Positions 1 through 8,847 of a stretch of DNA of 64,000 nucleotides are shown piece after piece. The stretch's first letter is position 1. Each line of letters starts with the position of its first letter. Position numbers and translations under genes: made by a program. The stretch covers positions 1 to 64,000 of the forward strand of contig DASPSJ010000041.1 in NCBI GenBank assembly GCA_035623985.1. The letters are read 5' to 3'. The notes under the pieces are model-generated. The model searched no databases, was not told the origin of the DNA, and worked only from the letters and a program-made list of their open reading frames with translations. This DNA is from DAHUYF01 sp035623985 (GTDB lineage Bacteria > Pseudomonadota > Alphaproteobacteria > ATCC43930 > CGMCC-115725).

Positions 1-243
1 AATTACGAAAGAGACTACGTCAACACCGTCTCATAAGTGCACCATATAGGGTAACAGTTTCGCGTAAAAAATTGAGTCGGAAGAGTCGCTTAGCCCTTGC
101 CGCCGTTAGCTAAATTCCTTTCCGTGGAAATCCAGGCTAGCATATTCGGTAGATATGCCTTGGGCAACTGATGAGCAATTCGGGTCAGCACGAGAAAACG
201 AATTTTTGTTCTGTCCCGGGAGATGAGGACTCGGAGCTTGACG

Positions 244-855
244 ATGCCAGCACCAGCGTGGGTTACAGAGATTGGCGTTTCTGGTACATTGTTGATAGCG
301 ATCACGGCGATATGGGGTGAATGGATCAGGTCAAAATTCTTCCGACCTTCACTTGATGTCGAATTGCTTTCACAAACCGGAGAAAAGATACCCCTTAATC
401 TCGATGGACGACAAGTTCCGGGGCGCTTTTTTCATCTTAGAGTCCGCAACCGCAAGCGGCCATTTCCCGTCGCGCACTCTGTTCAGGTCGTCATCGCGAA
501 AGTTCAAAGCCCCGATGTATCCGGTCAGCCCATGACAGACTTCGCCGGTATGGTTCCGGTTAGTTGGCGGCATCCGCAGGTGCACCCTCTCAATTTGGAC
601 ATCGGGCCCGAAAGACATGCAGATTTATTTTATATTTCGGCGGACGGCGAACTTGTATTCACGCCTTTAATCGTGGTCACGAACTTCCCGCTGAGACACA
701 AGGGCAACGTCCATGTGTGGGTGACTGCGATCGCACGAGGTACAGAGTGCGATAGCGAGCCGATCACGCTAGAAATTCAGTGGGATGGGCAGTTTCCTGT
801 CGCCGACTCGGATGTGGCGCGACATCTTCGTATTACACCTGTACGAAGTAACTAA
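244..855 (+). CDS. hypothetical single-pass membrane protein, low GC
   Basis: I do not recognise the family. The product (203 residues from this start) has one hydrophobic segment near the N-terminus (about residues 6-22, beginning GVSGTLL) followed by a soluble, beta-rich-looking domain. The start at 244 is preferred over the in-frame ATG at 223 because GGAG lies 7 nt before 244, while 223 has its purine run directly abutting the codon. By eye the gene and its flanks are close to half GC, far below the neighbouring rmuC and def, which suggests recent transfer. It has no operon partner in the window; the 222 bases before it hold nothing I can call. Confidence 0.6.
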   Translation: MPAPAWVTEIGVSGTLLIAITAIWGEWIRSKFFRPSLDVELLSQTGEKIPLNLDGRQVPGRFFHLRVRNRKRPFPVAHSVQVVIAKVQSPDVSGQPMTDFAGMVPVSWRHPQVHPLNLDIGPERHADLFYISADGELVFTPLIVVTNFPLRHKGNVHVWVTAIARGTECDSEPITLEIQWDGQFPVADSDVARHLRITPVRSN

Positions 856-1057
856 TTCCAGAGTTGGCTTCGTTCAATTTGGTCGATTTTTACGCGGCAT
901 TATCTGGGTTAGCGTTGATTTTTGCGAAATTTCACACCGTTCGCATCGGACTGGTCTGCGGGAGTCTCACCACCAGCGGCCAGCCAGCCCGGTGCGGCTC
1001 CTGCGCTCGCTAACGCAAGCGCTGACGCCGCCGCGGACGAGCACTCCGCGCTCGCCG

Positions 1058-2320
1058 CTACCGCACCAACCTCGGCAATTGCGTCGGCGCGCTCTCCCCC
1101 ACCTCCGCCTCGGCCTCCAGCAGCAGCTCGTTCTCCTGCGCGTGGACGCTGTAGGTCGGGAGGTTCGGCGGCAGCGGCTTGTTGGGCTGGATGCCGAGCT
1201 TCGCGAGGTTGCGGGCGCGCGGCAGGAGGCGCTGGTTCACCGAGGCGGTGAGGCGGCCGAAGCTTTCGGCGGCGGATTTGAGGCCGCGGCCCAAACTCGC
1301 CGCATGGCCCAGCATCACCGCCATCCCGTCGAGCAGCGAGCGCGTGGTGTCGACGATCTTCTGCTGGTTCTCCACCTGGCGCAGCAGGTTGATCTCCACC
1401 GAGGCGAGCGAGATGGCGCAATGGAGGCCCGCGGGGCCGGCCGGGATGATGTCCTTGGCGCGCGCCTTGCGCAGGAAGTCGGGATCGGCGCGGTTGAGCT
1501 TTTCGAGCGCCGCCTCGTTCGGGAGATACATGACCGAGAGCACGCGCGCCATCTCGCCCTCGCGCCCCGATTGCCGCCAGGCGGCGAGGACGGCGCCGCG
1601 ATAGTCCTTCTCGGCGAGCGCGCGCAGATGCTGGTTCATGCTACGCGCGAGATTGCGATAGGCCTCCGCCTCGGCCTCGCCGCCTTCGGCACGCGCGATG
1701 TCGAGCAGGAATTTGGACGCCTTGCAGTCGATCACCAGCGCGCTGTTGCCGGGCAGGAACACCACCGCGTCGGGCCGGAGGCGCCGGCCCTCCTCATCCT
1801 CGGTGGCGTATTGCAGGACGTAGTCGCGCTCCGCCTCGAGGCCGAAGGAGGCGAGCGTGTTGGCAAGGCCGATCTCCGCCGCCTGGCCGGCGCCGCCGGG
1901 ACTCGAGAGGGCCTGCCACAGCGTCTCCACCGCCGCGCCCTTCTCCTGCACCTGGCCGTGAAGCTGCTGCACCGCCTTGGCGATGTCGTCTACCTGCTTG
2001 ACGAGCTGCTCGCTCGCCCGGCGCACGCGCTCCTCGGCTTCGAGCTTCGCCTCGGCGCTCTCGCGCTTGTGGTCGTCGATCAGCTTGGAGGAAAGCTGCT
2101 GCGCGGTCGCCAGCACCGCGGCTTGCGCCGCCTGCAAGCTCTCGGCGCGCAGCCGCTCGAAATCGGCGATGCGGCGCTCGCCCTCCAGCAATTGCTGGCG
2201 CAGCGTCGCCAGCTCGCGCTCGGCGGCCATCCGGGCGGCGACCGAGCGGGCGAGCAGCACCGCCAGCACGCCGGCGGCCAGCAGCGGCAGCAGCACGAGG
2301 CCGATCACCATACTATCCAT
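1058..2320 (-). CDS. rmuC: DNA recombination protein RmuC
   Basis: RmuC-family protein of 420 residues, usual length. It has an N-terminal membrane anchor (about residues 4-24), a long charged coiled coil (about 30-130) and the conserved nuclease-like core (about 150-350) with the family motifs RLRPDAVVFLP and LVIDCKASKF, resembling the endonuclease D-x-K core. RmuC limits sequence inversions and rearrangements at repeats. It is divergent from def across about 130 bp. A GGGGGGAGA ribosome site sits about 7 nt before the ATG. Confidence 0.93.
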   Translation of the reverse strand: MDSMVIGLVLLPLLAAGVLAVLLARSVAARMAAERELATLRQQLLEGERRIADFERLRAESLQAAQAAVLATAQQLSSKLIDDHKRESAEAKLEAEERVRRASEQLVKQVDDIAKAVQQLHGQVQEKGAAVETLWQALSSPGGAGQAAEIGLANTLASFGLEAERDYVLQYATEDEEGRRLRPDAVVFLPGNSALVIDCKASKFLLDIARAEGGEAEAEAYRNLARSMNQHLRALAEKDYRGAVLAAWRQSGREGEMARVLSVMYLPNEAALEKLNRADPDFLRKARAKDIIPAGPAGLHCAISLASVEINLLRQVENQQKIVDTTRSLLDGMAVMLGHAASLGRGLKSAAESFGRLTASVNQRLLPRARNLAKLGIQPNKPLPPNLPTYSVHAQENELLLEAEAEVGESAPTQLPRLVR

Positions 2321-2390
2321 AGCGTATCTCCCCCCGAGGGCACACTATCCTACCAGGACGAGGCCGGAACGGAAGCCCGTCCTCGCGGGG

Positions 2391-2419
2391 TTGACGGTTC
2401 GCGCCGAATTGCATACCTA
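2391..2419 (+). promoter_or_regulatory. candidate sigma-70 promoter of def
   Basis: TTGACG at 2391-2396, a 17-nt spacer and TACCTA at 2414-2419. The -10 is a weak match. It lies in the rmuC/def divergent gap, 34 nt before the def ATG. Confidence 0.4.
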
Positions 2420-2452
2420 AGGCGGGCTTTCCCCGGGGATGTGCGATCCAGA

Positions 2453-2983
2453 ATGGCCCTGCTGCCGATCATCACCGCGCCCGATTCGCGCCTGAAGCTC
2501 ACCGCCAAGCCGGTGAAGGCGGTCGATGCCGAGGTGCGCCGCCTCATGGACGATATGCTGGAGACCATGTATGAGGCGCCGGGCATCGGCCTTGCCGCGC
2601 CGCAGGTGGGCGTGCAGCGCCGCGTGCTGGTGGTCGACATCGCGCGGGACGGCGAGACGCGGCAGCCGCTCAAGATCGCCAATCCCGAGATCCTCTGGCG
2701 CTCGGAAGAGATGGCGACCTACAGCGAAGGCTGCCTGTCGCTGCCCGAGCATTACGCCGACGTCTCGCGCCCGGCCAGGATCAAGCTCCGCTATCTCGAT
2801 TACGAGAACGAGATCCGCGAGGTCGAGATGGAGGGCCTGCTCGCCACCTGCGTGCAGCATGAGATGGATCATCTCGACGGCGTGCTGTTCGTCGACCACA
2901 TCTCAGCGCTCAAACGCAACATCATCCTGCGCAAGCTCGCCAAGCTGAAGCGCCAGAAAGCGGCGGAGATGGTGGGCGCCTGA
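2453..2983 (+). CDS. def: peptide deformylase
   Basis: Removes the N-formyl group from nascent proteins. All three family motifs are present: GIGLAAPQ (residues 44-51), EGCLSLP (92-98, metal-ligand Cys94) and HEMDH (136-140, two His ligands and catalytic Glu). The length of 176 residues is normal. The ATG at 2453 follows a GGGGAT stretch by about 12 nt; the frame is open far upstream, but that part is a shadow of rmuC. It is followed by fmt, the enzyme that adds the formyl group, separated by a large inverted repeat. Confidence 0.97.
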   Translation: MALLPIITAPDSRLKLTAKPVKAVDAEVRRLMDDMLETMYEAPGIGLAAPQVGVQRRVLVVDIARDGETRQPLKIANPEILWRSEEMATYSEGCLSLPEHYADVSRPARIKLRYLDYENEIREVEMEGLLATCVQHEMDHLDGVLFVDHISALKRNIILRKLAKLKRQKAAEMVGA

Positions 2984-3011
2984 CGCCCGCTGCCGCAAAA
3001 TCTGCGACTCG

Positions 3012-3087
3012 CCCCACCTCACCCCGGCCCTCTCCGCCCCCCGGGGCGGAGAGGGAGGGTCCCGCGTAGCGGGAGGGTGAGGTGGGG
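3012..3087. repeat. nested palindromic repeat (cloverleaf-like) between def and fmt
   Basis: Outer 13-bp arms at 3012-3024 and 3075-3087 enclose two hairpins: 3028-3040 with 3043-3055 (13 bp, 2-nt loop) and 3060-3065 with 3069-3074 (6 bp, GTA loop). The whole could fold as a three-way junction. The form is like dispersed palindromic repeats found between genes in many alphaproteobacteria. It could attenuate or stabilise the def-fmt transcript. Confidence 0.75.
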
Positions 3088-3146
3088 GTGGATGCCGCTT
3101 GCGGAGCGACCGTCTCCAAGGACGAGGGGCAGCATCGCGATAGGCC

Positions 3147-4088
3147 ATGACCAAGCTCCGCCTCGCCTTCATGGGCACGCCGGATTTCGCGGTGCCGAGT
3201 CTCCGGGCGCTCATCGCCGCCGGGCACGACATCGCCGCGGTCTATTGCCAGCCGCCGCGGCCGGCGGGGCGCGGCCACCGGCCGGTGCCCTCGCCAGTGC
3301 AGCAGGCGGCGGAAGCAGCGGGCATTGCGGTGCGCGCACCGACGCGACTCGATGCCGCTGCCGCTTCCGAATTCGCGGCGCTCCGCCTCGATGCCGCAGT
3401 GGTGGCGGCCTATGGGCTCATCCTGCCGCCGGCGGTGCTGGCGGCGCCGCGGCTCGGCTGCCTCAATGTCCATGCCTCGCTGCTGCCGCGCTGGCGCGGC
3501 GCGGCGCCGATCCAGCGCGCCATCCTAGCCGGCGACAAAGAGACCGGCATCACCATCATGCAGATGGAGGCGGGGCTCGATACCGGACCGATCCTGCTGC
3601 AAGAGGCGGTGCCGATCGGCGCCGAGACCACCGGGCAAAGCCTGCATGACGCGCTGGCGGCGCTCGGCGCGAAGCTCATCCTGCCGGCGCTGGCGGGCGT
3701 GGCCGCGGGGACGCTCGCGCCGCGCCCGCAACCAGAAGCGGGCGTCACCTACGCCAAGAAACTGCGGCGCGAGGAAGGTGCGCTCGACTGGCGCCGCGAC
3801 GCGGCGGATCTCGAGCGCGCGGTGCGCGCCTTCGACCCCTGGCCCGGCGCCTGGTTCGAGCTTCAGGGCGAGCGCATCAAGGTGCTGCAAGCGGCGCTGG
3901 CGGAAGCGGCGCCGGGCGCTGCGCCGGGCACGGTGCTCGATGCGCGGCTTGCCGTCGCCTGCGGCGAGGGAGCGCTGCGCCTGCTGCGGCTGCAACGCGC
4001 CGGCCGCGCGCCGCAAGCGGCCGAGGCGTTCCTGCGCGGCCATGCGATTGCCGCCGGCACGGTGCTGCCATGCCCCGCTACAAGCTGA
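3147..4088 (+). CDS. fmt: methionyl-tRNA formyltransferase
   Basis: Formylates Met-tRNAfMet using 10-formyl-THF. The N-terminal Rossmann-like domain begins LAFMGTPDFAVP, the catalytic segment NVHASLLPRWRG carries the conserved Asn and His, and the C-terminal OB-like domain contains TYAKKL. At 313 residues it is full length. The 3' end overlaps the start of truA by 19 nt, so the two are very likely co-transcribed, probably with def. Confidence 0.97.
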   Translation: MTKLRLAFMGTPDFAVPSLRALIAAGHDIAAVYCQPPRPAGRGHRPVPSPVQQAAEAAGIAVRAPTRLDAAAASEFAALRLDAAVVAAYGLILPPAVLAAPRLGCLNVHASLLPRWRGAAPIQRAILAGDKETGITIMQMEAGLDTGPILLQEAVPIGAETTGQSLHDALAALGAKLILPALAGVAAGTLAPRPQPEAGVTYAKKLRREEGALDWRRDAADLERAVRAFDPWPGAWFELQGERIKVLQAALAEAAPGAAPGTVLDARLAVACGEGALRLLRLQRAGRAPQAAEAFLRGHAIAAGTVLPCPATS

Positions 4089-4816
4089 CGCTCGAATATG
4101 ACGGCACCGGCCTTGTCGGCTGGCAGCGCCAAGCCAACGGCGTCTCGGTGCAGCAGTTGCTGGAGGAGGCGGTCGAGGGCTTCTGCGGCAAGCGCATCAC
4201 CGTCCACGGCGCCGGGCGCACCGACGCCGGCGTCCACGCGCTGGCACAGACGGCGCATCTGGACCTTTCGCGCGAAGCCTCGCCCGAGGTGATCCGCAAC
4301 GCGCTCAACCATCACCTGAAGCCGGCGGCGGTCGCGGTGCTCGCGGTCGAGCGCGTCGCCGACAGCTTCGATGCGCGGCGCTCGGCCAAGGGCCGCGTCT
4401 ATCTCTACCGCATCCTCAACCGCCGCCCGCCGCCGGTGCTGGAGCGCAGCCGCGTCTGGCATGTGGGGCCGCTTCTCGACGCCGAGGCGATGCAGGAAGC
4501 GGCGACGCTGCTGCTCGGCAAGCATGATTTCACCAGCTTTCGCGATTCGCTCTGCCAAGCGAAATCGCCGGTGAAGACGCTCGACGTCCTGAGGGTGACG
4601 CGCGCCGGCGAGGAGATTCATGTCGAAGCGCGGGCGCGCTCCTTCCTGCACCATCAGGTGCGCAACATGGTCGGCACGCTCAAGCTGGTGGGCGCCGGCA
4701 AATGGCGCGCCGGCGACGTCGCGCGCGCGCTCGAAGCGCGCGACCGCCGCGCCGGCGGCCCGACCGCGCCGCCCGAGGGGCTTTACCTGGTGGAGGTGGT
4801 GTACGGGGCGCGGTAG
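4070..4816 (+). CDS. truA: tRNA pseudouridine(38-40) synthase TruA
   Basis: Converts U38-40 of the tRNA anticodon arm to pseudouridine. The catalytic motif GAGRTDAGVHA is at residues 47-57 with nucleophile Asp52. The C-terminal half has the family segment SFLHHQVRNMVG. It is full length (248 residues). It starts inside the end of fmt, typical of translational coupling. Confidence 0.97.
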   Translation: MPRYKLTLEYDGTGLVGWQRQANGVSVQQLLEEAVEGFCGKRITVHGAGRTDAGVHALAQTAHLDLSREASPEVIRNALNHHLKPAAVAVLAVERVADSFDARRSAKGRVYLYRILNRRPPPVLERSRVWHVGPLLDAEAMQEAATLLLGKHDFTSFRDSLCQAKSPVKTLDVLRVTRAGEEIHVEARARSFLHHQVRNMVGTLKLVGAGKWRAGDVARALEARDRRAGGPTAPPEGLYLVEVVYGAR

Positions 4817-4914
4817 GGCGTGTTTCGTTCAACAGGATTCTCAGCAGAGTAAGTATTTTTCTGCCTCTCCCCTTGAGGGTAGGGCAATCGCATGTCAGAA
4901 GCCCCTTTCCCGTC

Positions 4915-4982
4915 ATGGCCGGGCTTGCCTGCCTTCGCCGAAGCGAAGCCGCTTCGGCTTCGCGCAGGCAGGTCCCGGCCAT
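4915..4982. repeat. palindromic intergenic repeat with inserted hairpin
   Basis: Outer arms ATGGCCGGG (4915-4923) and CCCGGCCAT (4974-4982) enclose nested arms CCTGCC/GGCAGG (4928-4933, 4967-4972) and GCCGAAGC/GCTTCGGC (4937-4944, 4951-4958). The core resembles the dispersed alphaproteobacterial unit of the type GTCATGGCCGGGCTTG. It lies between the convergent truA and PRC-barrel genes and may also act as a bidirectional terminator. Confidence 0.7.
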
Positions 4983-5007
4983 CATCCATGCGGTTCAGCG
5001 AGTGCGC

Positions 5008-5448
5008 TTACCGCGCCTCCTCAGAGGGAGCCGATGCCGCGCCGTCGCCGGACATCCGATAGTCGACCGTCCGCTGGAGCTCGCGCAGCGTATATTTGAC
5101 GACCAGCCGGTTGCTCTCCCAGGCGATGTCGCTCATCTTGACGGCGACGGTCTTGCTGCCGATGAGCATGGCGACATCGATGACGACGGCGGCCACCGCG
5201 GCGCCGCGCGTGTCGAGAATGAAATCCGCGACGCTGCCCGCCTTTTCGTCATTCTTGTCGTAAAGGGGGGCGCCGATGATTTTGCTGGCCCGGATCTGGC
5301 CGGGCAGAATCGCGTTGCTGCCGGCGGGGTTGCTTGTCGCGGGTTGCGATTTCCGCGCCACGCCCGGGCCCTGGAAAGCGTCGACGGCCGGCGCGGAGAG
5401 AGCGAGAAGCGCGGCGATCGCCGCTGCTGAAAGCGCGCTTGCCTTCAT
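5008..5448 (-). CDS. exported PRC-barrel domain protein
   Basis: Product of 146 residues with a Sec-type signal (MKASALSAAAIAALLALSAP) and a PRC-barrel-like domain at about residues 45-125 (IRASKIIGAPLYDKNDEKAG, then VADFILD). PRC-barrel proteins of this kind are periplasmic and of unknown role; the fold binds other proteins or RNA in RimM and the photosynthetic reaction centre. The start at 5448 is chosen over the upstream codon at 5487 because GGAGAGG lies 5 nt before it and it begins the signal peptide. It appears monocistronic. Confidence 0.8.
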   Translation of the reverse strand: MKASALSAAAIAALLALSAPAVDAFQGPGVARKSQPATSNPAGSNAILPGQIRASKIIGAPLYDKNDEKAGSVADFILDTRGAAVAAVVIDVAMLIGSKTVAVKMSDIAWESNRLVVKYTLRELQRTVDYRMSGDGAASAPSEEAR

Positions 5449-5557
5449 GTCGGCCTCTCCACCTGTTTGCGGCAGCCCAAACGCCACTTTATAGCGGCGG
5501 AGCGGGAAACGACAGCAGGGGAAGCCCGGTCCGAAGGGCCGGCATCGGCGACGCCCG

Positions 5558-6187
5558 TCAGTGGATATGCGCCGCCGCCTCGAAGAGCTCGGCGCCGGCG
5601 AAGATCAGGAAGGCGTTCCACAAGGACGCGGCAAGGCCGGCGGCGATGCCGGCGAGCAGCGCCACGCCGTCCTCCTCGAGCTGGCCCAGCGCGATGAGGA
5701 TGATGCTCAGCGCGATCGGCGTGTTGCCCAAGGGCACGGGCAGCGCCAGCACGACGCTCAGGGCGATGAGCGCGACGCCGACCAGCCGCTCGCCCGGACC
5801 GGCGGTGAGCGGCGAGGGACGCGGGCGCAGCCAGCGCTCCAGCCGCCGCAGCCAGGGCTCGGCGCGGTCGATCAGCCGGCGAAAGCGGCGCTGCTCCATG
5901 GAAAGACGCCGCAACTGACGCGGCAGCCGCGGCGCGTGCAGCCCCAGCGCGAGCTGCAGCCCGAGCACGGCGATGCCGAGGGCGAAAGGCACGGAGAAGC
6001 CGGGGATCAGCGGTCCCGGTACCGCATTGGGCAGCGCCAGCGCGAAGATGAGGAGGCCGAAGCCCTGATCGCCCAGCGCCGCCAGCAAATCGTCGATCGA
6101 AAAGCGCGGCGCGCTCTGGCGGTCGGCGAGACGGCGCAGCGCCGCGGCGGTGCCGGCGCGCTCGGGCGCTGGCTTGGGGCTGATCAA
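5558..6187 (-). CDS. exopolysaccharide synthesis protein, ExoD family
   Basis: ExoD-type inner-membrane protein with about four to five membrane segments. It has family-like stretches FSIDDLLAALGDQGFG, ALPNAVPGP and LPVPLGNTPIALSII. ExoD is needed for exopolysaccharide production in rhizobia, but its biochemistry is unknown. The frame stays open into the upstream gene, yet the best start is a TTG at 6187 whose last two bases form part of that gene's TGA (TTGA overlap), giving 209 residues, near family length. No good ribosome site is visible, so the start is uncertain. Confidence 0.75.
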   Translation of the reverse strand: MISPKPAPERAGTAAALRRLADRQSAPRFSIDDLLAALGDQGFGLLIFALALPNAVPGPLIPGFSVPFALGIAVLGLQLALGLHAPRLPRQLRRLSMEQRRFRRLIDRAEPWLRRLERWLRPRPSPLTAGPGERLVGVALIALSVVLALPVPLGNTPIALSIILIALGQLEEDGVALLAGIAAGLAASLWNAFLIFAGAELFEAAAHIH

Positions 6188-6756
6188 TAGAGGCTCTGAT
6201 TCACCTGTGCCACCACCTCGCTCAGCACGAGGTCGATGAGCACGATGGTGGTCGCGGCGACGCCGCCGGCCTCGAGCGCGGTGCGCGCGATGAACCATTC
6301 ATAGGCGAGCCGCGCCAGCAGGATGACGACGTAAAGCATCAGCCCCGCCGCCAGCGGCAGCGTGGCGAAGGCAAGAAGGCCGGCCAGCGCCAGCACCGTC
6401 TGCAACACCTGCGACCAGTTATAGGCGGTGATGAAGCCGAGGCTCTGCTCGTCGCGCTCGAGCCAGTGGCAGAACGGCAGGATGATCAGCGGGAAGGCGG
6501 TCCAGCTCACGACATAGCCGATGCTTTCCACCAGCAGGATGCGGAAGCCGCCCGAGGCCGCCCATTGCGCCGGCGGCACCAGCAGCGCCACCAGCAGCAC
6601 GAAGCCGGGGTACGCGATCGCCGCCGCCCAGAAGGAGCGCCAGACCCCGCCGACGTCGCGCGCGAACCAGACCATCGCGGCGGAATCGAGCCGGGCGAAG
6701 CGCCAGGCGCCGTACATCCCCTGCGATACCTCGCGCCAACTCGGGACCATGTTCAT
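6184..6756 (-). CDS. conserved multi-pass membrane protein, unknown function
   Basis: A 190-residue protein with a short soluble N-terminus (MNMVPSWREVSQGMYGAWRF) and four to five predicted membrane helices. I do not recognise a named family. The start at 6756 overlaps the dapE stop as ATGA, so it is translationally coupled to dapE and followed by the ExoD-family gene. The longer frame upstream is a shadow of dapE. Its place in the dapD-dapE transcript suggests co-expression but says nothing direct about function. Confidence 0.75.
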   Translation of the reverse strand: MNMVPSWREVSQGMYGAWRFARLDSAAMVWFARDVGGVWRSFWAAAIAYPGFVLLVALLVPPAQWAASGGFRILLVESIGYVVSWTAFPLIILPFCHWLERDEQSLGFITAYNWSQVLQTVLALAGLLAFATLPLAAGLMLYVVILLARLAYEWFIARTALEAGGVAATTIVLIDLVLSEVVAQVNQSLY

Positions 6757-7925
6757 GCCGCCGGAAAATAGAGGTCGAGCAAGGTGCGGTAGATCTCGGT
6801 GAGCGCCGCCATGTCGGCGAGCGGCACCTGCTCGTCGACCTTGTGCATGGTGAGGCCCACCAGGCCGAACTCGGCGATCGGGCAATAGGATTGAATGAAG
6901 CGCGCGTCCGAGGTGCCGCCAGTGGTGCCGAGCTCGGGGGTGCGGCCGGTGACGCGCTCGATCGCCGAGGCCACGAGCGCGCTGAACGCGCCGGGTGGCG
7001 TCAGGAAGGACTCGCCGCTGACGTGGAAATCGAGCGTGTAGCGCCCGCCGACCGCGTCGAGCTTCCGCTTGAGCCAGTCCTTGAGGCTGTCGCTCGTCCA
7101 GCGGTCGTTGAAGCGGATGTTGAGAGTGGCGCGCGCCAGGCCGGGAATGACGTTGGGCGCGGTGTTGGCGATGTCGATGGTCGCGATCTGCAAGGTCGAG
7201 GGCTGGAAATGCGCCGTGCCGTCGTCGAGCGGCGAGGCGAGCAGCGCCTGCAGCATGGCGACGAGGCGGTGCGCGGCGTTGTCGGCGAGATGGGGATAGG
7301 CGGTGTGACCCTGCACCCCCTCGACCGTGAGATAGCCGTTCATGCTGCCGCGCCGGCCGATCTTGACCATGTCGCCCAGCACCCGGGCGTTGGTGGGCTC
7401 GCCCACGACGCAGGCGTCGAGCCGCTCGCCGCGCGCGGTGATCCACTCCAGCAGCTTCTTGGTGCCGTTGATCGACACGCCTTCCTCATCGCCGGTGATG
7501 AGCAGGCTGATCGAGCCGTCGAAGCTTGCGCCTCGCTCGGCGAGGAAGCGCGCGCAAGCGGCGGCGAAGCAGGCAATCGCCCCTTTCATGTCGGCGGCGC
7601 CGCGGCCGTGAAGCGCATCGCCCTCGATCCGGCCGGCGAAAGGCGAGATGCCCCAGGCCGCGAGATTGCCCGGCGGCACCACGTCGGTGTGGCCGGCAAA
7701 GCAGAGATTGCGTCCGCGCGTGCCGATGCGCGCATAGAGGTTGAGCACGGGCTCGGTGCCGGGCTCGGTGAATTCCTGGAGCCGGCAGGAAAAGCCCAGC
7801 CGCTCCAGCACGCCGGCGAGATAGGGCAGCGCGCCTTCGTCCTTGGGCGTGACGCTGGGGCGGCGGATCAGCTCGGCGGCAAGCTCCACCGGGTCGAGCG
7901 GCTCATTGCGGCGCGCTGCTGTCAT
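6753..7925 (-). CDS. dapE: succinyl-diaminopimelate desuccinylase
   Basis: M20 metallopeptidase-fold enzyme that hydrolyses N-succinyl-LL-diaminopimelate in lysine and peptidoglycan-precursor synthesis. Metal-site motifs are FAGHTDVVPPG, GRGAADMKG and TGDEEG, and the C-terminal metal His is in the segment LTMHKVDEQ. The ATG at 7925 overlaps the dapD stop by one base (TGATG); a TTG three bases upstream is less likely. At 390 residues it is full length, and it sits directly after dapD, the enzyme that makes the upstream succinylated intermediate. Confidence 0.97.
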   Translation of the reverse strand: MTAARRNEPLDPVELAAELIRRPSVTPKDEGALPYLAGVLERLGFSCRLQEFTEPGTEPVLNLYARIGTRGRNLCFAGHTDVVPPGNLAAWGISPFAGRIEGDALHGRGAADMKGAIACFAAACARFLAERGASFDGSISLLITGDEEGVSINGTKKLLEWITARGERLDACVVGEPTNARVLGDMVKIGRRGSMNGYLTVEGVQGHTAYPHLADNAAHRLVAMLQALLASPLDDGTAHFQPSTLQIATIDIANTAPNVIPGLARATLNIRFNDRWTSDSLKDWLKRKLDAVGGRYTLDFHVSGESFLTPPGAFSALVASAIERVTGRTPELGTTGGTSDARFIQSYCPIAEFGLVGLTMHKVDEQVPLADMAALTEIYRTLLDLYFPAA

Positions 7926-8782
7926 CAATCGCGCAGCAGCTCGTTGATCGAGGTCTTGGCGCGGGTGCGCTCATCGACGCGCTTGATGATGACGGCGCAG
8001 GAAAGGCTCGGCGCCGGCGTGCCGTCGGCAAAGGGCCGGCCCGGCAGGCTTCCCGGCACGACCACGGAATAGGCGGGGACGCGGCCCTGATAGATCTGGC
8101 CGGTGGCGCGGTCGACGATCTTGGTGGTGGCGCTGATGAAGGTGCCCATGGCGAGCACCGCGCCGGTCTCGACGATGACGCCTTCGACCACCTCGCTGCG
8201 CGCGCCGATGAAGCAATTGTCTTCGACGATGACCGGCTCCGCCTGGACCGGCTCGAGCACGCCGCCGATGCCGACCCCGCCGGAGAGATGACAATTCTTG
8301 CCGATCTGGGCGCAGGAGCCGACGGTGGCCCAGGTGTCGACCATGGTGCCGCTGTCGACGAAGGCGCCGACATTGACGAAGCTCGGCATCAGCACCACGC
8401 CCGGCGCGACATAGGCCGAGCGGCGGACGACGCAGCCGGGCACGGCGCGGAAGCCCGCCGCGCGAAAGCGCTCGGCGCTCCAGCCGGCGAATTTGGCCGG
8501 CACCTTGTCCCACCAGCTCGCGGCGCCGCGCACGGGATCGACGGGACCGCCGGCGATCGCCGCCATGTCGTTGAGGCGGAAGGAAAGCAGCACCGCCTTC
8601 TTGAGCCATTGATGCACATGCCAGCGTCCGTCGATCTTCTCGGCGACGCGCAGCCTGCCGGCATCGAGCCCGTCGAGCGCCGCTTCCACCGCCTCGCGTA
8701 CCGCGCCCGTGGTCGCGGCGCTCACCGTGCCTTGCGCTTCCCAGGCGGCGTCGATGGTTCGGGCGAGGTCGCGGTCGGTCAT
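7925..8782 (-). CDS. dapD: 2,3,4,5-tetrahydropyridine-2,6-dicarboxylate N-succinyltransferase
   Basis: Succinyl-CoA dependent acyltransferase of the DAP/lysine pathway. It has a left-handed beta-helix of hexapeptide repeats in the middle (segments such as VGAFVDSGTMVDTWATVGS and AQIGKNCHLSGGVGIGG) and is full length at 285 residues. It is coupled to dapE by a one-base overlap. The HAD gene lies 65 bp upstream on the same strand, so transcription may begin further upstream. Confidence 0.97.
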   Translation of the reverse strand: MTDRDLARTIDAAWEAQGTVSAATTGAVREAVEAALDGLDAGRLRVAEKIDGRWHVHQWLKKAVLLSFRLNDMAAIAGGPVDPVRGAASWWDKVPAKFAGWSAERFRAAGFRAVPGCVVRRSAYVAPGVVLMPSFVNVGAFVDSGTMVDTWATVGSCAQIGKNCHLSGGVGIGGVLEPVQAEPVIVEDNCFIGARSEVVEGVIVETGAVLAMGTFISATTKIVDRATGQIYQGRVPAYSVVVPGSLPGRPFADGTPAPSLSCAVIIKRVDERTRAKTSINELLRD

Positions 8783-8847
8783 GAAGGGGCGAATCGAGAT
8801 CCGTGGTCACGCGGCGGCGCGAACGATGGGGCAGGGGCCGGAAGCTG

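Noticed and set aside
785..2452. Long plus-strand open frame running into def (732 codons)
   Set aside because: It is the antisense shadow of rmuC joined to the true def start at 2453.
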